64,000 nucleotides of DNA from Amycolatopsis orientalis DSM 40040 = KCTC 9412 (GCF_000478275.1 NZ_ASJB01000080.1:310001-374000), one strand, 5' to 3'. Shown: positions 35,160 through 44,763, numbered from the stretch's first letter. Translations and numbers: made by a program. Notes: a model not told the origin generated them from the letters alone.

Positions 35160-36950
35160 TCAGTCTTTCAGCTCGAACAGCTGCGTTCCCTGGGTGACCG
35201 CCGCGCCGACCTCGACCGAAAGACCGGTCACGGTGCCCGCTTTGTGCGCGGTGACGGGGTTTTCCATCTTCATCGCTTCGAGCACGACGACCAGCTCGCC
35301 CGCTTCGACGCGCTGGCCCTCTTCGACGGCGACCTTGACGATGGTGCCCTGCATCGGCGCGGTGACCGCGTCGCCGCTCACCGCGGCCTTGGTGCCACCC
35401 GCGCGCTTGCGCGGCTTGGCCTTGACCGCCGTGCCGCCGCCACCGGCGTCGAGCGAGAAACCGCCGGGAAGCGACACTTCGAGACGACGGCCGCCGACCT
35501 CGACGACGACGTTCTGGCGGGGCTGCTCTTCCTCGGCCTCGGCGGCTTCGGGGGCGACGAACGGCTCGATGGTGTTCTCGAACTCGGTCTCGATCCAGCG
35601 GGTGTGCACGCTGAACCCGTTCTCGTCGCCGATGAAGGCCGGGTCGTTCACGATCACGCGGTGGAACGGCAGGACCGTCGCCATCCCGTCGGCGACCATC
35701 TCGGCCAGCGCGCGACGGCTGCGCTCGAGCGCGTTCTGCCGGTCCGAACCGGTGACGATCAGCTTCGCGAGCATCGAGTCGAACTGGCCGCCGATGACGC
35801 TGCCGGACTCGACACCCGAGTCGACCCGGACACCCGGCCCACTCGGCGCGACGAACTTCGTCACGGTGCCGGGCGCGGGCAGGAAGCCTCGGCCGGCGTC
35901 CTCGCCGTTGATGCGGAATTCGATCGAGTGACCCCGCGGTTCCGGGTCTTCGGTGATGCGCAGCTTCTCGCCGCGCGCGATGCGGAACATCTCGCGCACG
36001 AGGTCGAGACCCGTGGTCTCCTCGGACACCGGATGCTCGACCTGCAGCCGCGTGTTGACCTCCAGGAACGAGATCGTGCCGTCGACGGCGACGAGGTACT
36101 CGACGGTCCCGGCGCCGTAGTAGCCGGCTTCCTTGCAGATCGCCTTCGCGGATTCGTGGATGCGCTTGCGCTGCTCGTCGGTCAGGTACGGCGCGGGCGC
36201 CTCCTCGACCAGCTTCTGGTGGCGCCGCTGCAGCGAGCAGTCGCGGGTGCCGACGACGATGGCGTTGCCGTGGTGGTCGGCGAGGACCTGGGCCTCGACG
36301 TGACGCGGCTTGTCCAGGTACCGCTCGACGAAGCATTCGCCGCGGCCGAAGGCGGAGATCGCCTCGCGGGTCGCGGATTCGAACAGCTCCGGGATCTCCT
36401 CGCGGGTGCGGGCGACCTTGAGGCCGCGGCCGCCACCGCCGAACGCCGCCTTGATCGCGACCGGCAGGCCGTGTTCGTCGGCGAAGGCGATGATCTCGTC
36501 GGCGTTCGCGACCGGCTCCTTCGTGCCGGGCACGAGCGGGGCACCGGCGCGCAGCGCGATGTGGCGCGCGGTGACCTTGTCCCCGAGGTCGCGGATGGCC
36601 TGCGGGCTCGGCCCGATCCAGGTCAGCCCGGCGTCGATCACCGCCTGCGCGAAGTCGGCGTTCTCGGACAGGAAGCCGTAGCCAGGGTGGACCGAATCGG
36701 CGCCCGACCGCTTGGCGGCGTCGAGCAGCTTGTCGAAGACGAGGTAGCTCTCGGCCGCGGTGGTGCCGCCGAGGGCGAAGGCTTCGTCCGCGAGCCGGAC
36801 ATGGGGTGCGTCACGGTCCGGATCGGCGTAGACGGCGACGCTGGTCAGCCCGGCGTCCTTCGCCGCCCTGATCACCCGTACCGCGATCTCCCCGCGGTTC
36901 GCGATCAGGATCTTGGTCACCGGACCACCTGTGCCGGCCTGCTCGGTCAC
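35160..36950 (-). CDS. accA3: Acyl-CoA carboxylase alpha subunit (biotin carboxylase + biotin carrier)
   Basis: 596 residues. Biotin carboxylase (about 12-455): NRGEIAVRVIRAAKDAG, ATP-grasp GGGGRGLKVAR, ERYLDKPRHVEAQVLAD, catalytic EVNTRLQVEHPV. A linker with an Ala/Glu run leads to the carrier domain, biotinylated at Lys561 in EAMKMENP. It carboxylates biotin for the carboxyltransferase encoded at 46906. AGGAGG lies 6 bases before GTG 36950. The biotin is presumably attached by birA (62768). Confidence 0.95.
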   Translation of the reverse strand: MTEQAGTGGPVTKILIANRGEIAVRVIRAAKDAGLTSVAVYADPDRDAPHVRLADEAFALGGTTAAESYLVFDKLLDAAKRSGADSVHPGYGFLSENADFAQAVIDAGLTWIGPSPQAIRDLGDKVTARHIALRAGAPLVPGTKEPVANADEIIAFADEHGLPVAIKAAFGGGGRGLKVARTREEIPELFESATREAISAFGRGECFVERYLDKPRHVEAQVLADHHGNAIVVGTRDCSLQRRHQKLVEEAPAPYLTDEQRKRIHESAKAICKEAGYYGAGTVEYLVAVDGTISFLEVNTRLQVEHPVSEETTGLDLVREMFRIARGEKLRITEDPEPRGHSIEFRINGEDAGRGFLPAPGTVTKFVAPSGPGVRVDSGVESGSVIGGQFDSMLAKLIVTGSDRQNALERSRRALAEMVADGMATVLPFHRVIVNDPAFIGDENGFSVHTRWIETEFENTIEPFVAPEAAEAEEEQPRQNVVVEVGGRRLEVSLPGGFSLDAGGGGTAVKAKPRKRAGGTKAAVSGDAVTAPMQGTIVKVAVEEGQRVEAGELVVVLEAMKMENPVTAHKAGTVTGLSVEVGAAVTQGTQLFELKD

Positions 36951-37100
36951 GCCGTACCTCCTGCGCTCGTACGTCGGGCCGCCCCGATGCGGCTCCGCAG
37001 CAGTTTACGGAAATTCCGGCGCCGCTCAGTGAGAGCAAGGCCACCCAGTGACTTTCGTTTATACCAGCGCGCCGTGGTGCCTCAGTTCTTCTATCAGGCC

Positions 37101-37406
37101 TTACACCAGTGCCTCGCGGTGCCGCAGTTCTTCCGGAAGGTCGGAATCGAGCACGATCAGGTCGTACGGCTGGGCCTGGTAGACGCGGCCGAGATGCTCG
37201 GACTTCACCAAAGCCCACGGCTGGTGCGGGCCGCAGCACTCGGTCAGGCGCTGAACCGTGCTGAAGGCGATCAGCGCCATCCGGCCGTCGCCGGTCCTGC
37301 GGAGTTCGATCTCCGCGCGCGTGAAGTCCTTCGGCTTTTTCGCCGTGGGGAGGAACAGGGCGTTGGGCAATCCGGGGTTCGTCACGGGAACAACATAGAC
37401 GTGCAC
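37101..37406 (-). CDS. SAV_915-like small protein
   Basis: 101 residues, cytosolic, no membrane segment. The pattern VYVVPVTNPGLPNALFLPT...ELRRTGDGRMALIAFSTVQRLTECCGPHQPW...YDLIVLDSDLPEEL resembles the SAV_915 family of actinobacteria, whose role is unknown. GTG 37406, 29 bases from the divergent gene at 37436, so the two probably share overlapping promoters. Confidence 0.68.
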   Translation of the reverse strand: MHVYVVPVTNPGLPNALFLPTAKKPKDFTRAEIELRRTGDGRMALIAFSTVQRLTECCGPHQPWALVKSEHLGRVYQAQPYDLIVLDSDLPEELRHREALV

Positions 37407-37435
37407 TCTGTGCTAGATCACTTACGCTCTCGGAT

Positions 37436-38149
37436 ATGCGGACTCAGGAAGCGCGGACGCCGCGATCCGTGCTGTTCACGGCGGTGCTGGCCGTCGTGGT
37501 GACGGCGGGGGTCATCGTGGCCGTGATCCTGCTCCGTCCCGGTGCGCCCGCACCCGCGGACGACCTGCAGCCGCCCGTTCCCGACGCCGCCCCGAGCGCG
37601 CCGGGGGTCAGCTGCGGCCACTCGGCCTGCCGGGAGGTCGGCGCGATGACCGTCGGCGGGGTGCCCGTCGTGCTGCTGGCCGACGAAGCGGGCAAGCAGG
37701 GCTCGATCCGGTTCGGCGCGGACACGGTGTTCCCGTTGATCATCAACGACCTGGGGGTCACCCTCAAGGGCGATTCTCTGCGCTGTGTCGACGGCGCGAC
37801 GCCGGTGTGCCTGGTGCGTGGTGACGTCAGCGGCGGCTCGACGGGCGAGGTGTTCGTCGCGCGCGGCGGGATCTGGCGGGACACCGGGAAGCCGTACCTC
37901 TCCGATGCCGGGACGATCGCCCTGAACGACGTGACCGCCGACGGCATCGCGGACGTCATCGTCGTGCGGCACGAATGCCCCGGCGCGCAGTCCGGGTCGG
38001 CCCGCTGCCAGGCGGCGCCGGTGCTCGCGGAGGTCTACGACGTCGCCCGCGGCTCGGTGGGCTGCACGCGCCGCTACACCGCGCCCTCGGAGCTGAGGGG
38101 CTGGCCGGACGTCCGGCTCAGCCGCGCCGACCTGCGCGCTTGCCCCTGA
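37436..38149 (+). CDS. Single-pass extracytoplasmic protein
   Basis: 237 residues: an uncleaved N-terminal helix (about 13-33) and a Pro-rich linker, then an extracellular domain with eight cysteines, likely disulfide-bonded (SCGHSACRE, RCVDGATPVCL, ECP, RCQ, GCTRR, RACP). The repeats GDVSGGS and NDVTADGIADVIVV resemble beta-propeller FG-GAP-type blades. A TACGCT -10-like box lies 6 bases before ATG 37436, so the message may be leaderless. Family not recognised. Confidence 0.65.
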   Translation: MRTQEARTPRSVLFTAVLAVVVTAGVIVAVILLRPGAPAPADDLQPPVPDAAPSAPGVSCGHSACREVGAMTVGGVPVVLLADEAGKQGSIRFGADTVFPLIINDLGVTLKGDSLRCVDGATPVCLVRGDVSGGSTGEVFVARGGIWRDTGKPYLSDAGTIALNDVTADGIADVIVVRHECPGAQSGSARCQAAPVLAEVYDVARGSVGCTRRYTAPSELRGWPDVRLSRADLRACP

Positions 38150-38185
38150 AAGAGAGCAAGGGACCTTTGCTATCGCCTGCCCCCG

Positions 38186-38213
38186 GGTCGCCTTTAGCGG
38201 GCTAAACGCGACC
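38186..38213. repeat. GCGTTTAGC-family palindrome
   Basis: GGTCGCCTTTAGC and GCTAAACGCGACC arms around a 2-base centre, with one mismatch. Lies 36 bases after the extracytoplasmic protein gene. Confidence 0.75.
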
Positions 38214-38226
38214 TGTGCGCAGGGAA

Positions 38227-38281
38227 GCGCGTGAAGGCCCCCTTCCCTCGACTCAGCCGAGGGAAGGGGGCCTTCACGCGC
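38227..38281. terminator. Perfect palindrome (GTGAAGGCC family), convergent terminator
   Basis: 24-bp perfect arms (beginning GCGCGTGAAGGCCCCC) with a 7-base loop. Almost the same element as at 27684-27738. Separates the gene ending at 38149 from the symporter gene ending at 38291. Confidence 0.82.
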
Positions 38282-38290
38282 ATCAAGGGG

Positions 38291-39658
38291 TCAGGAGGTC
38301 GCGCCTGCCGCGACGGGCTCCTTCGGCTGCGTAGCGGCTTCGCCGTCGTGAGTGGGCGAAGGGTCGGTCGGCGAGTTGAGGACCTCGTCGTCCAGCAGGC
38401 CCTCGCTCCGGGCGACCACGACCGGCACGACGATCTGGCCCGCGACGTTGGTCGCGGTCCGCATCATGTCCATGATCGGGTTGACCGAGTAGATCAGCGC
38501 GATCCCGAGCGCCACCTGCTGCGCGTCGAGGCCGATGAACGCGGTGGTCAGGGTCAGCGCGGTCAGCCAGCCGGTGGTGCCCGCGGTGGCCAGCGCGCCG
38601 AGGACGGCGACCACGACGATGCCGACGTACTGCCAGATGTTCAGCGAAACGCCGGACAGGTTCGCGATGAAGATCGCGCCGATCGCCGGGAACACCGCGG
38701 CGCAACCGTCCATTTTGGTCGCGCTGCCCAGCGGAGTCGCGAAGGCCGCGTACGCGGGCTGGACGCCGAGGTTGACGGCGGACTGACGGGTCAGGGGCAG
38801 CGTCGCGGCGGAAGACTGCGAAGCGAACGCGAACTGGATCGCCGTGCCGGCTTTGGCGAAGAACTTCAGCGGGCTGACCTTCGCCACGAACCGCAGCAGG
38901 ATCGGGTAGACCACGAACAGCACGAGCAAGCAGCCGACGTACACCGCGAGCGTGGTGCTGAGCAGCGGCCGGAACAGCGCGTCACCGTAGTTCGACACGG
39001 CCGCGCCGATCAGGCCGATGATGCCGATCGGGGCCAGCCGGACGATCCAGCCGAGGTAGCGCTGGATGATCTCGAAGACGCTGGTGGTGAAGTCGACGAA
39101 CGGCTTGGCCTTGTCGCCGAGGCTGTACGCGGCGGCACCGATCAGGACGGCGAGGAACAGCACCTGGAGCGTCTCGCCCTCGGTGAACGCGGTGAGGAAG
39201 TTCTTCGGCAGCAGCCCGTCGATGAAGGCGCTCCACGAACCCCAGTGGTCCACGCTCTTCGTCGCCTTGTCCGCGTTCTTCGCGGTCGCGGCGACACCTT
39301 CGCCGAGGCCGCCGCTGCCCGGGTTGAACAGCTTCGCGACGGCGATGCCGATCAGCGACGCGATGAACGAGGTGATCGCGAACCACAGGACGGTCTTGCC
39401 GCCCAGCCGGGCGGCCTTCTTGCCACCGCCGAGGTTGCGCAGGCTGTTGATGCCGACCACGATCGCCGTGAAGACCAGCGGGATCACCGCGATCTGCAGC
39501 AGCGTCGTGAAGATCGTGCCGATCTGGTCGAGCAGTTCGGTCAGCCAGCTCGTCTCGGTCGTCCTGGCGAGGATGCCGAGCAGGGCGCCCACGACGAGCG
39601 AGCCGAGGACAGCCGCCGCGAAGACCCTTGGCCTGGTGTAGGTCCGAATGAAAGACAC
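38291..39658 (-). CDS. Dicarboxylate/amino acid:cation symporter (DAACS family)
   Basis: 455 residues with eight membrane helices and two re-entrant loops. The signatures SQSSAATLPLT, ATKMDGCAAVFPAIGAIFIA and IYSVNPIMDMMRTATNVAG match DctA/GltP-type carriers that import C4-dicarboxylates or acidic amino acids with Na+ or H+. NMDG appears here as KMDG. The tail is polar and Pro-rich. Imported C4 acids would join the same TCA pool as MutAB-derived succinyl-CoA. Substrate not assigned. Confidence 0.9.
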   Translation of the reverse strand: MSFIRTYTRPRVFAAAVLGSLVVGALLGILARTTETSWLTELLDQIGTIFTTLLQIAVIPLVFTAIVVGINSLRNLGGGKKAARLGGKTVLWFAITSFIASLIGIAVAKLFNPGSGGLGEGVAATAKNADKATKSVDHWGSWSAFIDGLLPKNFLTAFTEGETLQVLFLAVLIGAAAYSLGDKAKPFVDFTTSVFEIIQRYLGWIVRLAPIGIIGLIGAAVSNYGDALFRPLLSTTLAVYVGCLLVLFVVYPILLRFVAKVSPLKFFAKAGTAIQFAFASQSSAATLPLTRQSAVNLGVQPAYAAFATPLGSATKMDGCAAVFPAIGAIFIANLSGVSLNIWQYVGIVVVAVLGALATAGTTGWLTALTLTTAFIGLDAQQVALGIALIYSVNPIMDMMRTATNVAGQIVVPVVVARSEGLLDDEVLNSPTDPSPTHDGEAATQPKEPVAAGATS

Positions 39659-39758
39659 GGGGCGACTCCGGTGCGTGAAAGTTTCCTGATTTGCCGAACG
39701 TGAAGAACGTTCGACCGAGCAGGACTCTTCCGGATCACCCGATCGTGTGGGAGCTGTC

Positions 39759-40397
39759 TCAGGATGCGGGACGGGTCCAAAGATCGACGACGCTCACGCC
39801 GATCTCGGTCAGGAGACGCCGGGTCAGCGGCAGGCTGATCCCGATCACGCTGGAGAAGTCGCCGTCGATTCCCTCGACGAACCAGCCGCCCAGCCCGTCC
39901 AGGGTGAAGCCGCCCGCCACCTGGAGAGGTTCGCCGGACGCGATGTAGGCGTCGACCTCTTCCTGTGAAGGTGTGCCGAAGCGAACAGTGGTCCCTTCGG
40001 TCCCGGACGCTTCCTTCGTCCTCATGCCGTTCTCGACGCGGATGATCGCGTGCCCGGTGAGAAGTTCACCGGTTTTGCCGGACATCGACGCCCAGCGCTC
40101 ACGCGCGACTTCCGGCGTGATCGGCTTGCCGACCATCTCGCCGCCGATCGACAGCATCGAATCGCAGCCGACGATGACCATGTCGGCGCTTCCTTCGTGG
40201 GACTCGACGAGCGCCTCGAAAACCGCTTCGGCCTTCGCGACGGCGAGCGCCCGGACCAGCTCCACCGGGGTCGGATCGATCAGGGACGCGGCCACCGCGT
40301 CCTCGTCGACGCCGGAGACGACGACGCTCGGATCGAGGCCGGCGGAGCGCAGGACGGCGAGGCGGGCGGGGGACTGGGACGCGAGGACGAAACGCAC
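39759..40397 (-). CDS. maf: Maf-like nucleoside triphosphate pyrophosphatase
   Basis: 212 residues. VRFVLASQSPARLAVLRSAGLDPSVV is the N-terminal signature, with catalytic-type Asp in VGCDSMLSIGG and the C-terminal GGFTLDGLGGWFVEGIDGDFSSVIGISLPLTRRLL. Maf proteins hydrolyse non-canonical nucleotides (dTTP/UTP or modified pyrimidines). GTG 40397 gives the usual start; a 17-residue extension to 40448 is possible. In mycobacteria maf sits between accE5 and accA3. Confidence 0.9.
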   Translation of the reverse strand: MRFVLASQSPARLAVLRSAGLDPSVVVSGVDEDAVAASLIDPTPVELVRALAVAKAEAVFEALVESHEGSADMVIVGCDSMLSIGGEMVGKPITPEVARERWASMSGKTGELLTGHAIIRVENGMRTKEASGTEGTTVRFGTPSQEEVDAYIASGEPLQVAGGFTLDGLGGWFVEGIDGDFSSVIGISLPLTRRLLTEIGVSVVDLWTRPAS

Positions 40398-40512
40398 ATC
40401 CGGAAGGTACTCGACGACCCTCCGTTGCCTAATTGTGACCTGGGACACCCGATCGTGGAGCTAGTTTGTTGTGGCGCGCAACATATGGATTGTTCGAGCT
40501 ACGGAGGAAACA

Positions 40513-42369
40513 ATGTCGTCCCGCCTCCGCGTCAGAAGATCGCTTCGCACGACGCAAACCACAGTGCTCGCAGGACTGCTCTTGGCCGGTTCGGCCCTGG
40601 CGCCGACGGCGTCGGCCGCGACCGGGCCGGTGTACCGGAATCCCCACGCTCCAGTCTCCATGCGGGTCGATGACCTGCTGAAACGGATGAGTCTCGACGA
40701 CAAGATCGGCCAGATGACGCAGGCCGAACGCGGTGCGGTCACGCCGGAACAGGCCGCCGCCCTCAAACTGGGGTCGTTGTTGTCCGGCGGTGGCTCCGTG
40801 CCGGCCAGCAATACGCCGAACGGCTGGGCCGACATGGTCGACTCGTACCAGAAAGCGGCTGTTTCGACGCCGCTCGGCATCCCCACGATCTACGGCGTCG
40901 ACGCCGTGCACGGCCACAACAACGTCTACGGCGCGACGATCTTCCCGCACAACATCGGCCTCGGTGCCGCCCACAATCCGCGCCTGGTCGAGAAGATCGG
41001 CCGCGCGACGGCACTGGAAGTCGCCGGAACCGGGCCGCAGTGGGACTTTTCCCCGTGCCTGTGCGTCGCCCGTGACGACCGCTGGGGCCGGACTTACGAA
41101 TCCTTCGGCGAATCCCCGCGCGACGCCATCGCGAACGCGTCGGCCATCACCGGTCTCCAGGGGCGCAGGCTCGGGGAGAAGCCGGGTTCGGTGCTCGCGA
41201 CCGCGAAGCACTACGTCGGCGACGGCGGCACCACGAACGGTGTCGACCAGGGCAACACCGAGATCAGCGAACGCGAACTGCGCCAGATCCACCTGCCGCC
41301 GTTCCGCGAGGCGATCGACCGCGGTGTCGGCTCGGTGATGATCTCCTTCTCCAGCTTCCAAGGGGTGCGCATGCACGCCCAGAAGTACCTCATCACCGAC
41401 GTCCTCAAGAAGGAACTGCGGTTCTCCGGCCTGGTGATCTCGGATTACAACGCGATCAACCAGATCGACGGCCAGGAAGGCTTCACCCCCGAGGAGGTGC
41501 GGCTTTCGGTCAACGCGGGCATCGACATGTTCATGGTCCCGTGGGACGCGCCGCAGTTCATCTCCTATCTCAAGGCCGAGGTCGAGGCGGGCCGCGTCTC
41601 CACCGGCCGGATCGACGACGCGAACCGGCGCATCCTGGCGCAGAAGTTCAAGCTCGGCCTGTTCGAGCGTCCGTACACCGACCGTTCGCTCCAGAAGACG
41701 TTCGGCGGCAAGGAACATCGCGAGCTGGCCCGGCAGGCCGTCCGCGAATCGCAGGTGCTGTTGAAGAACGACGGTGTGCTGCCGCTGGCGAAGAAGGACA
41801 ACAAGATCTTCGTCGCGGGCAAGAACGCCGACGACATCGGCAACCAGGCGGGCGGCTGGACGCTGACCTGGCAAGGGCAGAGCGGCCCGGTCATCCCGGG
41901 CACGACCATCCTCGACGGCATCGAGTCGGGGGCGGGGAAGGGAACCACGGTGACGTATGACCGTGAGGGTGACGGAATCGACAAGAGCTACCGCGTCGCG
42001 GTCGCCGTGGTGGGCGAAACGCCGTACGCCGAAGGGCAGGGAGACCGGCCCGACGGCTTCGGACTCGACGCGGAGGACCTCGCCACGATCGCCAAGCTGA
42101 AGAGCTCCGGGGTCCCGGTCGTCGTGGTGACCGTGTCCGGTCGTCCGCTCGACATCGCCCCGCAGGTGCCAGGCTTCAACGGACTCGTCGCCGCCTGGCT
42201 CCCCGGCAGTGAAGGCGCCGGTGTCGCCGATGTCCTTTACGGCGACTACAACCCGACCGGGAAGCTGACGTTCAGCTGGCCCACCAGCGCGGCTCAGGAA
42301 CCGGTGAACGTCGGCGACGGCAAGAAGGCGCTGTACCCGTACGGCTTCGGCCTGCGGTACCGCCGGTAG
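40513..42369 (+). CDS. Secreted GH3-family beta-glucosidase
   Basis: 618 residues: signal peptide (1-36, cleavage ASA-ATG), then the GH3 catalytic barrel. The region PTIYGVDAVHGHNNVYGAT and KHYVGDGGT bind sugar; the nucleophile is Asp in LVISDYNAI (more often SDW). The C-terminal alpha/beta sandwich starts near RQAVRESQVLLKND and ends with FSWPTSAAQEP. Should remove beta-linked glucose from oligosaccharides outside the cell. GGAGG lies 6 bases before ATG 40513; a 14-residue upstream extension would spoil the signal peptide. Confidence 0.92.
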   Translation: MSSRLRVRRSLRTTQTTVLAGLLLAGSALAPTASAATGPVYRNPHAPVSMRVDDLLKRMSLDDKIGQMTQAERGAVTPEQAAALKLGSLLSGGGSVPASNTPNGWADMVDSYQKAAVSTPLGIPTIYGVDAVHGHNNVYGATIFPHNIGLGAAHNPRLVEKIGRATALEVAGTGPQWDFSPCLCVARDDRWGRTYESFGESPRDAIANASAITGLQGRRLGEKPGSVLATAKHYVGDGGTTNGVDQGNTEISERELRQIHLPPFREAIDRGVGSVMISFSSFQGVRMHAQKYLITDVLKKELRFSGLVISDYNAINQIDGQEGFTPEEVRLSVNAGIDMFMVPWDAPQFISYLKAEVEAGRVSTGRIDDANRRILAQKFKLGLFERPYTDRSLQKTFGGKEHRELARQAVRESQVLLKNDGVLPLAKKDNKIFVAGKNADDIGNQAGGWTLTWQGQSGPVIPGTTILDGIESGAGKGTTVTYDREGDGIDKSYRVAVAVVGETPYAEGQGDRPDGFGLDAEDLATIAKLKSSGVPVVVVTVSGRPLDIAPQVPGFNGLVAAWLPGSEGAGVADVLYGDYNPTGKLTFSWPTSAAQEPVNVGDGKKALYPYGFGLRYRR

Positions 42370-42393
42370 GAAACTCCGCCCTCCCGCGGATGA

Positions 42394-42441
42394 GATGAAG
42401 GGGCCTTTCATCGCGAATTTGCGATGAAAGGCCCCTTCATC
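42394..42441. terminator. Perfect 21-bp hairpin after the glycosidase
   Basis: GATGAAGGGGCCTTTCATCG begins the left arm; the right arm is its exact complement around GAATTT. 24 bases after the GH3 stop. Related in the AAGGGGCCTTTC core to elements at 58093 and 61234. Confidence 0.82.
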
Positions 42442-42466
42442 GCGCTCCCCGGGCCAACCCCTTGAC

Positions 42467-42530
42467 GCGTTTAGTCCTCTGAATGCGTCGAGGGGGTGGC
42501 CCGGCGTCCCGCATTCAGAGGACTAAACGC
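42467..42530. repeat. Inverted repeat with alternative pairing
   Basis: Perfect 20-bp arms GCGTTTAGTCCTCTGAATGC (42467-42486) and complement (42511-42530). The 24-base loop contains GGGGGTGGCCCGG, which can instead pair with CCGGGCCAACCCC just upstream (42450-42462), so two structures compete. Sequence is related to the CCTCTGAACGC unit at 33577. Confidence 0.75.
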
Positions 42531-42539
42531 GGGCTCGGG

Positions 42540-44156
42540 TCAGGCGGCGGTGACGGAGGCCTCGGGGGCGACGGCCGGATGAGGGGATCGCGGGGCCGGA
42601 CGACGCATCGTGAGTGCGGCCAGCACGCCCAGCAGCAGTACGCCAGCCGGGAGCAGCAAAGTCACCCTGGCCGCGTCGGTCAGTCCATTGTGGACGGCTT
42701 CGAGAGCGAGTCGCTGAGCCTGCTCCGCCACCCCGGAGGGGAGTCCCGGGATCGGCCCCTGCCCGGAAGAACCGAACTCGCCGGTCGATTCCGCGGCCTT
42801 CGTGATGCCTTCCACGAACGACGCGCGGTACTGCTCGGGCAACGCGGTCGCCGCGGTCGCGGCCTCCTCGGCGATCGACACGCTGATCCGCGCCTGCAGC
42901 AGCACGCCGACGGCGGCACTGCCGAGGACGCCGCCGACCTGCCGGGCGGTGTTGTAGATCCCCGACGCGGTCCCGGTGAGCCGCGGCTCCACCGAACTCA
43001 TCGTCATATTGCCCATGGGGGCGAAGATGAACCCGATCCCCGCGCCCGCCACCACCAGCGCCGGGGTGAGCGCCCACGCGTTCGCGCCGGCCCTGGCCAG
43101 CAGGGCGACGAGACCCAATCCCGCGGCGAGCGAGATCAGGCCGATGACGAGCAGGATCTTGCCGTCGACCTTGTCCGACGCCTTGCCGACGAACGGGCCG
43201 ATCAGCCCGGCCAGCAAGGACATCGGCGCGAACAGCAGGCCGGTCATCGTCGGGGTCTCACCGAGCACGGCCTGAAGGTGGATCACCAGCGGCAGGAACA
43301 TGCCGGTCATCGCGAAGCCGACGGTGACCGATGTCAGGGTGCCCGCCGAGAAATTGCGGTTCGCGAAGACGGCCAGCGGCAGCAGCGGTTCGCGGCGGTT
43401 GAGCCGTTGCCACACCACGAAAGCGATCAGCAACGCGATGCCGGCGCCGATGATCTCGAAGACGGTGATCGGGCCGAACACCCGCCCCCAGTCGTACTGC
43501 TGTCCATTTTGGACGCCGTACACGACGCAGGCCAGCCCCGCGCCGGACAGCAGGATCCCGGGTATGTCGAAGGAATGCGAGTGTTTGGGCTGCCAGTCCG
43601 GCACCTTGAGCAGCGCCAGCGTCAGCGCGACCACGCCGACCGGCAGGTTGACGAAGAAGATCCATTCCCAGCCGAGGTGGTCGACGAGCACGCCGCCGAG
43701 CAGCGGTCCGGCGATCGCCGCGATCCCGGCGACGCCGCTCCAGAGCCCCATGGCCGGTCCGCGTTTCGACGGCGGGAACAGATGGCTGATGAACGCCAGT
43801 GTCTGCGGCGTCATCAAAGCGGCCCCGAGTCCCTGCACCGCGCGGGCCGCGATGAGCATCTCGACCGAGCCGGAGAGGCCGCACCACACCGAGGCCAGCG
43901 TGAACACCACGAGGCCTGCCAGATAGACCCGTTTCGGGCCGAACCGGTCACCGAGGCGGCTGGCGAACAGCATCGGCACCGCGTACGTCAGCAGGTAGAC
44001 GCTGATCACCCAGACGATGGCGTTCAGTCCGGCGCCGAGTTCGCGCAGCATCGAGGGAATCGCGGTCGAAACGATCGTGGTGTCCAGCAGGATCATGAAG
44101 AAACCCAGGCACAGCGCGGAAAGCGCCGCCCAGGGATTAGCTTGTCTTGCGTTCAT
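42540..44156 (-). CDS. MFS multidrug efflux transporter (DHA2/EmrB-QacA type)
   Basis: 538 residues with 14 predicted membrane helices, proton-coupled drug exporter. MFS loop 2-3 motif SRLGDRFGPKRVYLAG and the motif-C region VAGIAAIAGPLLGGVLVDHLGWEWIF are characteristic. Its 5' end overlaps the PadR gene by 20 bases, so the pair is one operon in which PadR probably represses efflux until a drug-like ligand binds. Substrates unknown. Confidence 0.93.
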   Translation of the reverse strand: MNARQANPWAALSALCLGFFMILLDTTIVSTAIPSMLRELGAGLNAIVWVISVYLLTYAVPMLFASRLGDRFGPKRVYLAGLVVFTLASVWCGLSGSVEMLIAARAVQGLGAALMTPQTLAFISHLFPPSKRGPAMGLWSGVAGIAAIAGPLLGGVLVDHLGWEWIFFVNLPVGVVALTLALLKVPDWQPKHSHSFDIPGILLSGAGLACVVYGVQNGQQYDWGRVFGPITVFEIIGAGIALLIAFVVWQRLNRREPLLPLAVFANRNFSAGTLTSVTVGFAMTGMFLPLVIHLQAVLGETPTMTGLLFAPMSLLAGLIGPFVGKASDKVDGKILLVIGLISLAAGLGLVALLARAGANAWALTPALVVAGAGIGFIFAPMGNMTMSSVEPRLTGTASGIYNTARQVGGVLGSAAVGVLLQARISVSIAEEAATAATALPEQYRASFVEGITKAAESTGEFGSSGQGPIPGLPSGVAEQAQRLALEAVHNGLTDAARVTLLLPAGVLLLGVLAALTMRRPAPRSPHPAVAPEASVTAA

Positions 44157-44763
44157 CGGGTTCGTCCTCGGTGACCAGGTTCAGCTGGGGTGTGCAGTGA
44201 CCCTGGAAGCGGATGCGGCCGGATTCCAGGTCTTCGATGAGTTTTCGGGTCCACTCGAGCTCGAAGGCGCGGTGCGCGGTCACGTAGGACCAGTCGAGCC
44301 AGTAGACCTCTGGAAGGTGCTTCTCGTTGACCAGGCTGTCGAGGACGACCTGGTCCGACGCGGCGGCGGCCTGCAGCTGGAGCACGCGGTGCTTGAGCTG
44401 GGCCACCGAGATCTCCGGGCCGAGTTCGTCGATGACGGCGAGGCCGCTGAGGAACTCGGGGTACTCCTCGGCCGGGGTGCTGAGCATGCCCTTGGCCCGG
44501 TCGACGAACTCGTCGAGACCGGCTTCCGTCATCGCGTAAACGGTCCGCTCGGGGCGTTTCCCGTCCCGTTGCGTTTCGACGACCTCGACAAAACCGTTCT
44601 GTACCAAGCGATCCACGGTGTGGTACAGCGATCCGGCCTTCACCTTGACGCGCCTGCTGACGTAGCGCTCCCGCATCAGCTGCGCCATTTCGTACGGATG
44701 CATGGGCCGCTCGTGAAGCAGTTCCAGCACCGCGATGGCGAGCGGGGTGAGCTTCGCGGCCAT
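44137..44763 (-). CDS. PadR-family transcriptional regulator
   Basis: 208 residues. Winged helix at 1-85 (AIAVLELLHERPMHPYEMAQLMRERY...VKAGSLYHTVDRLVQNGFVEVV) and a C-terminal helical dimer domain of about 100 residues, the longer PadR subtype. ATG 44763. The upstream region has a direct repeat GACTAT (44792 and 44806) and TTCCG repeats that may be its operator. Regulates the overlapping MFS gene, by family precedent. Confidence 0.9.
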   Translation of the reverse strand: MAAKLTPLAIAVLELLHERPMHPYEMAQLMRERYVSRRVKVKAGSLYHTVDRLVQNGFVEVVETQRDGKRPERTVYAMTEAGLDEFVDRAKGMLSTPAEEYPEFLSGLAVIDELGPEISVAQLKHRVLQLQAAAASDQVVLDSLVNEKHLPEVYWLDWSYVTAHRAFELEWTRKLIEDLESGRIRFQGHCTPQLNLVTEDEPDERKTS

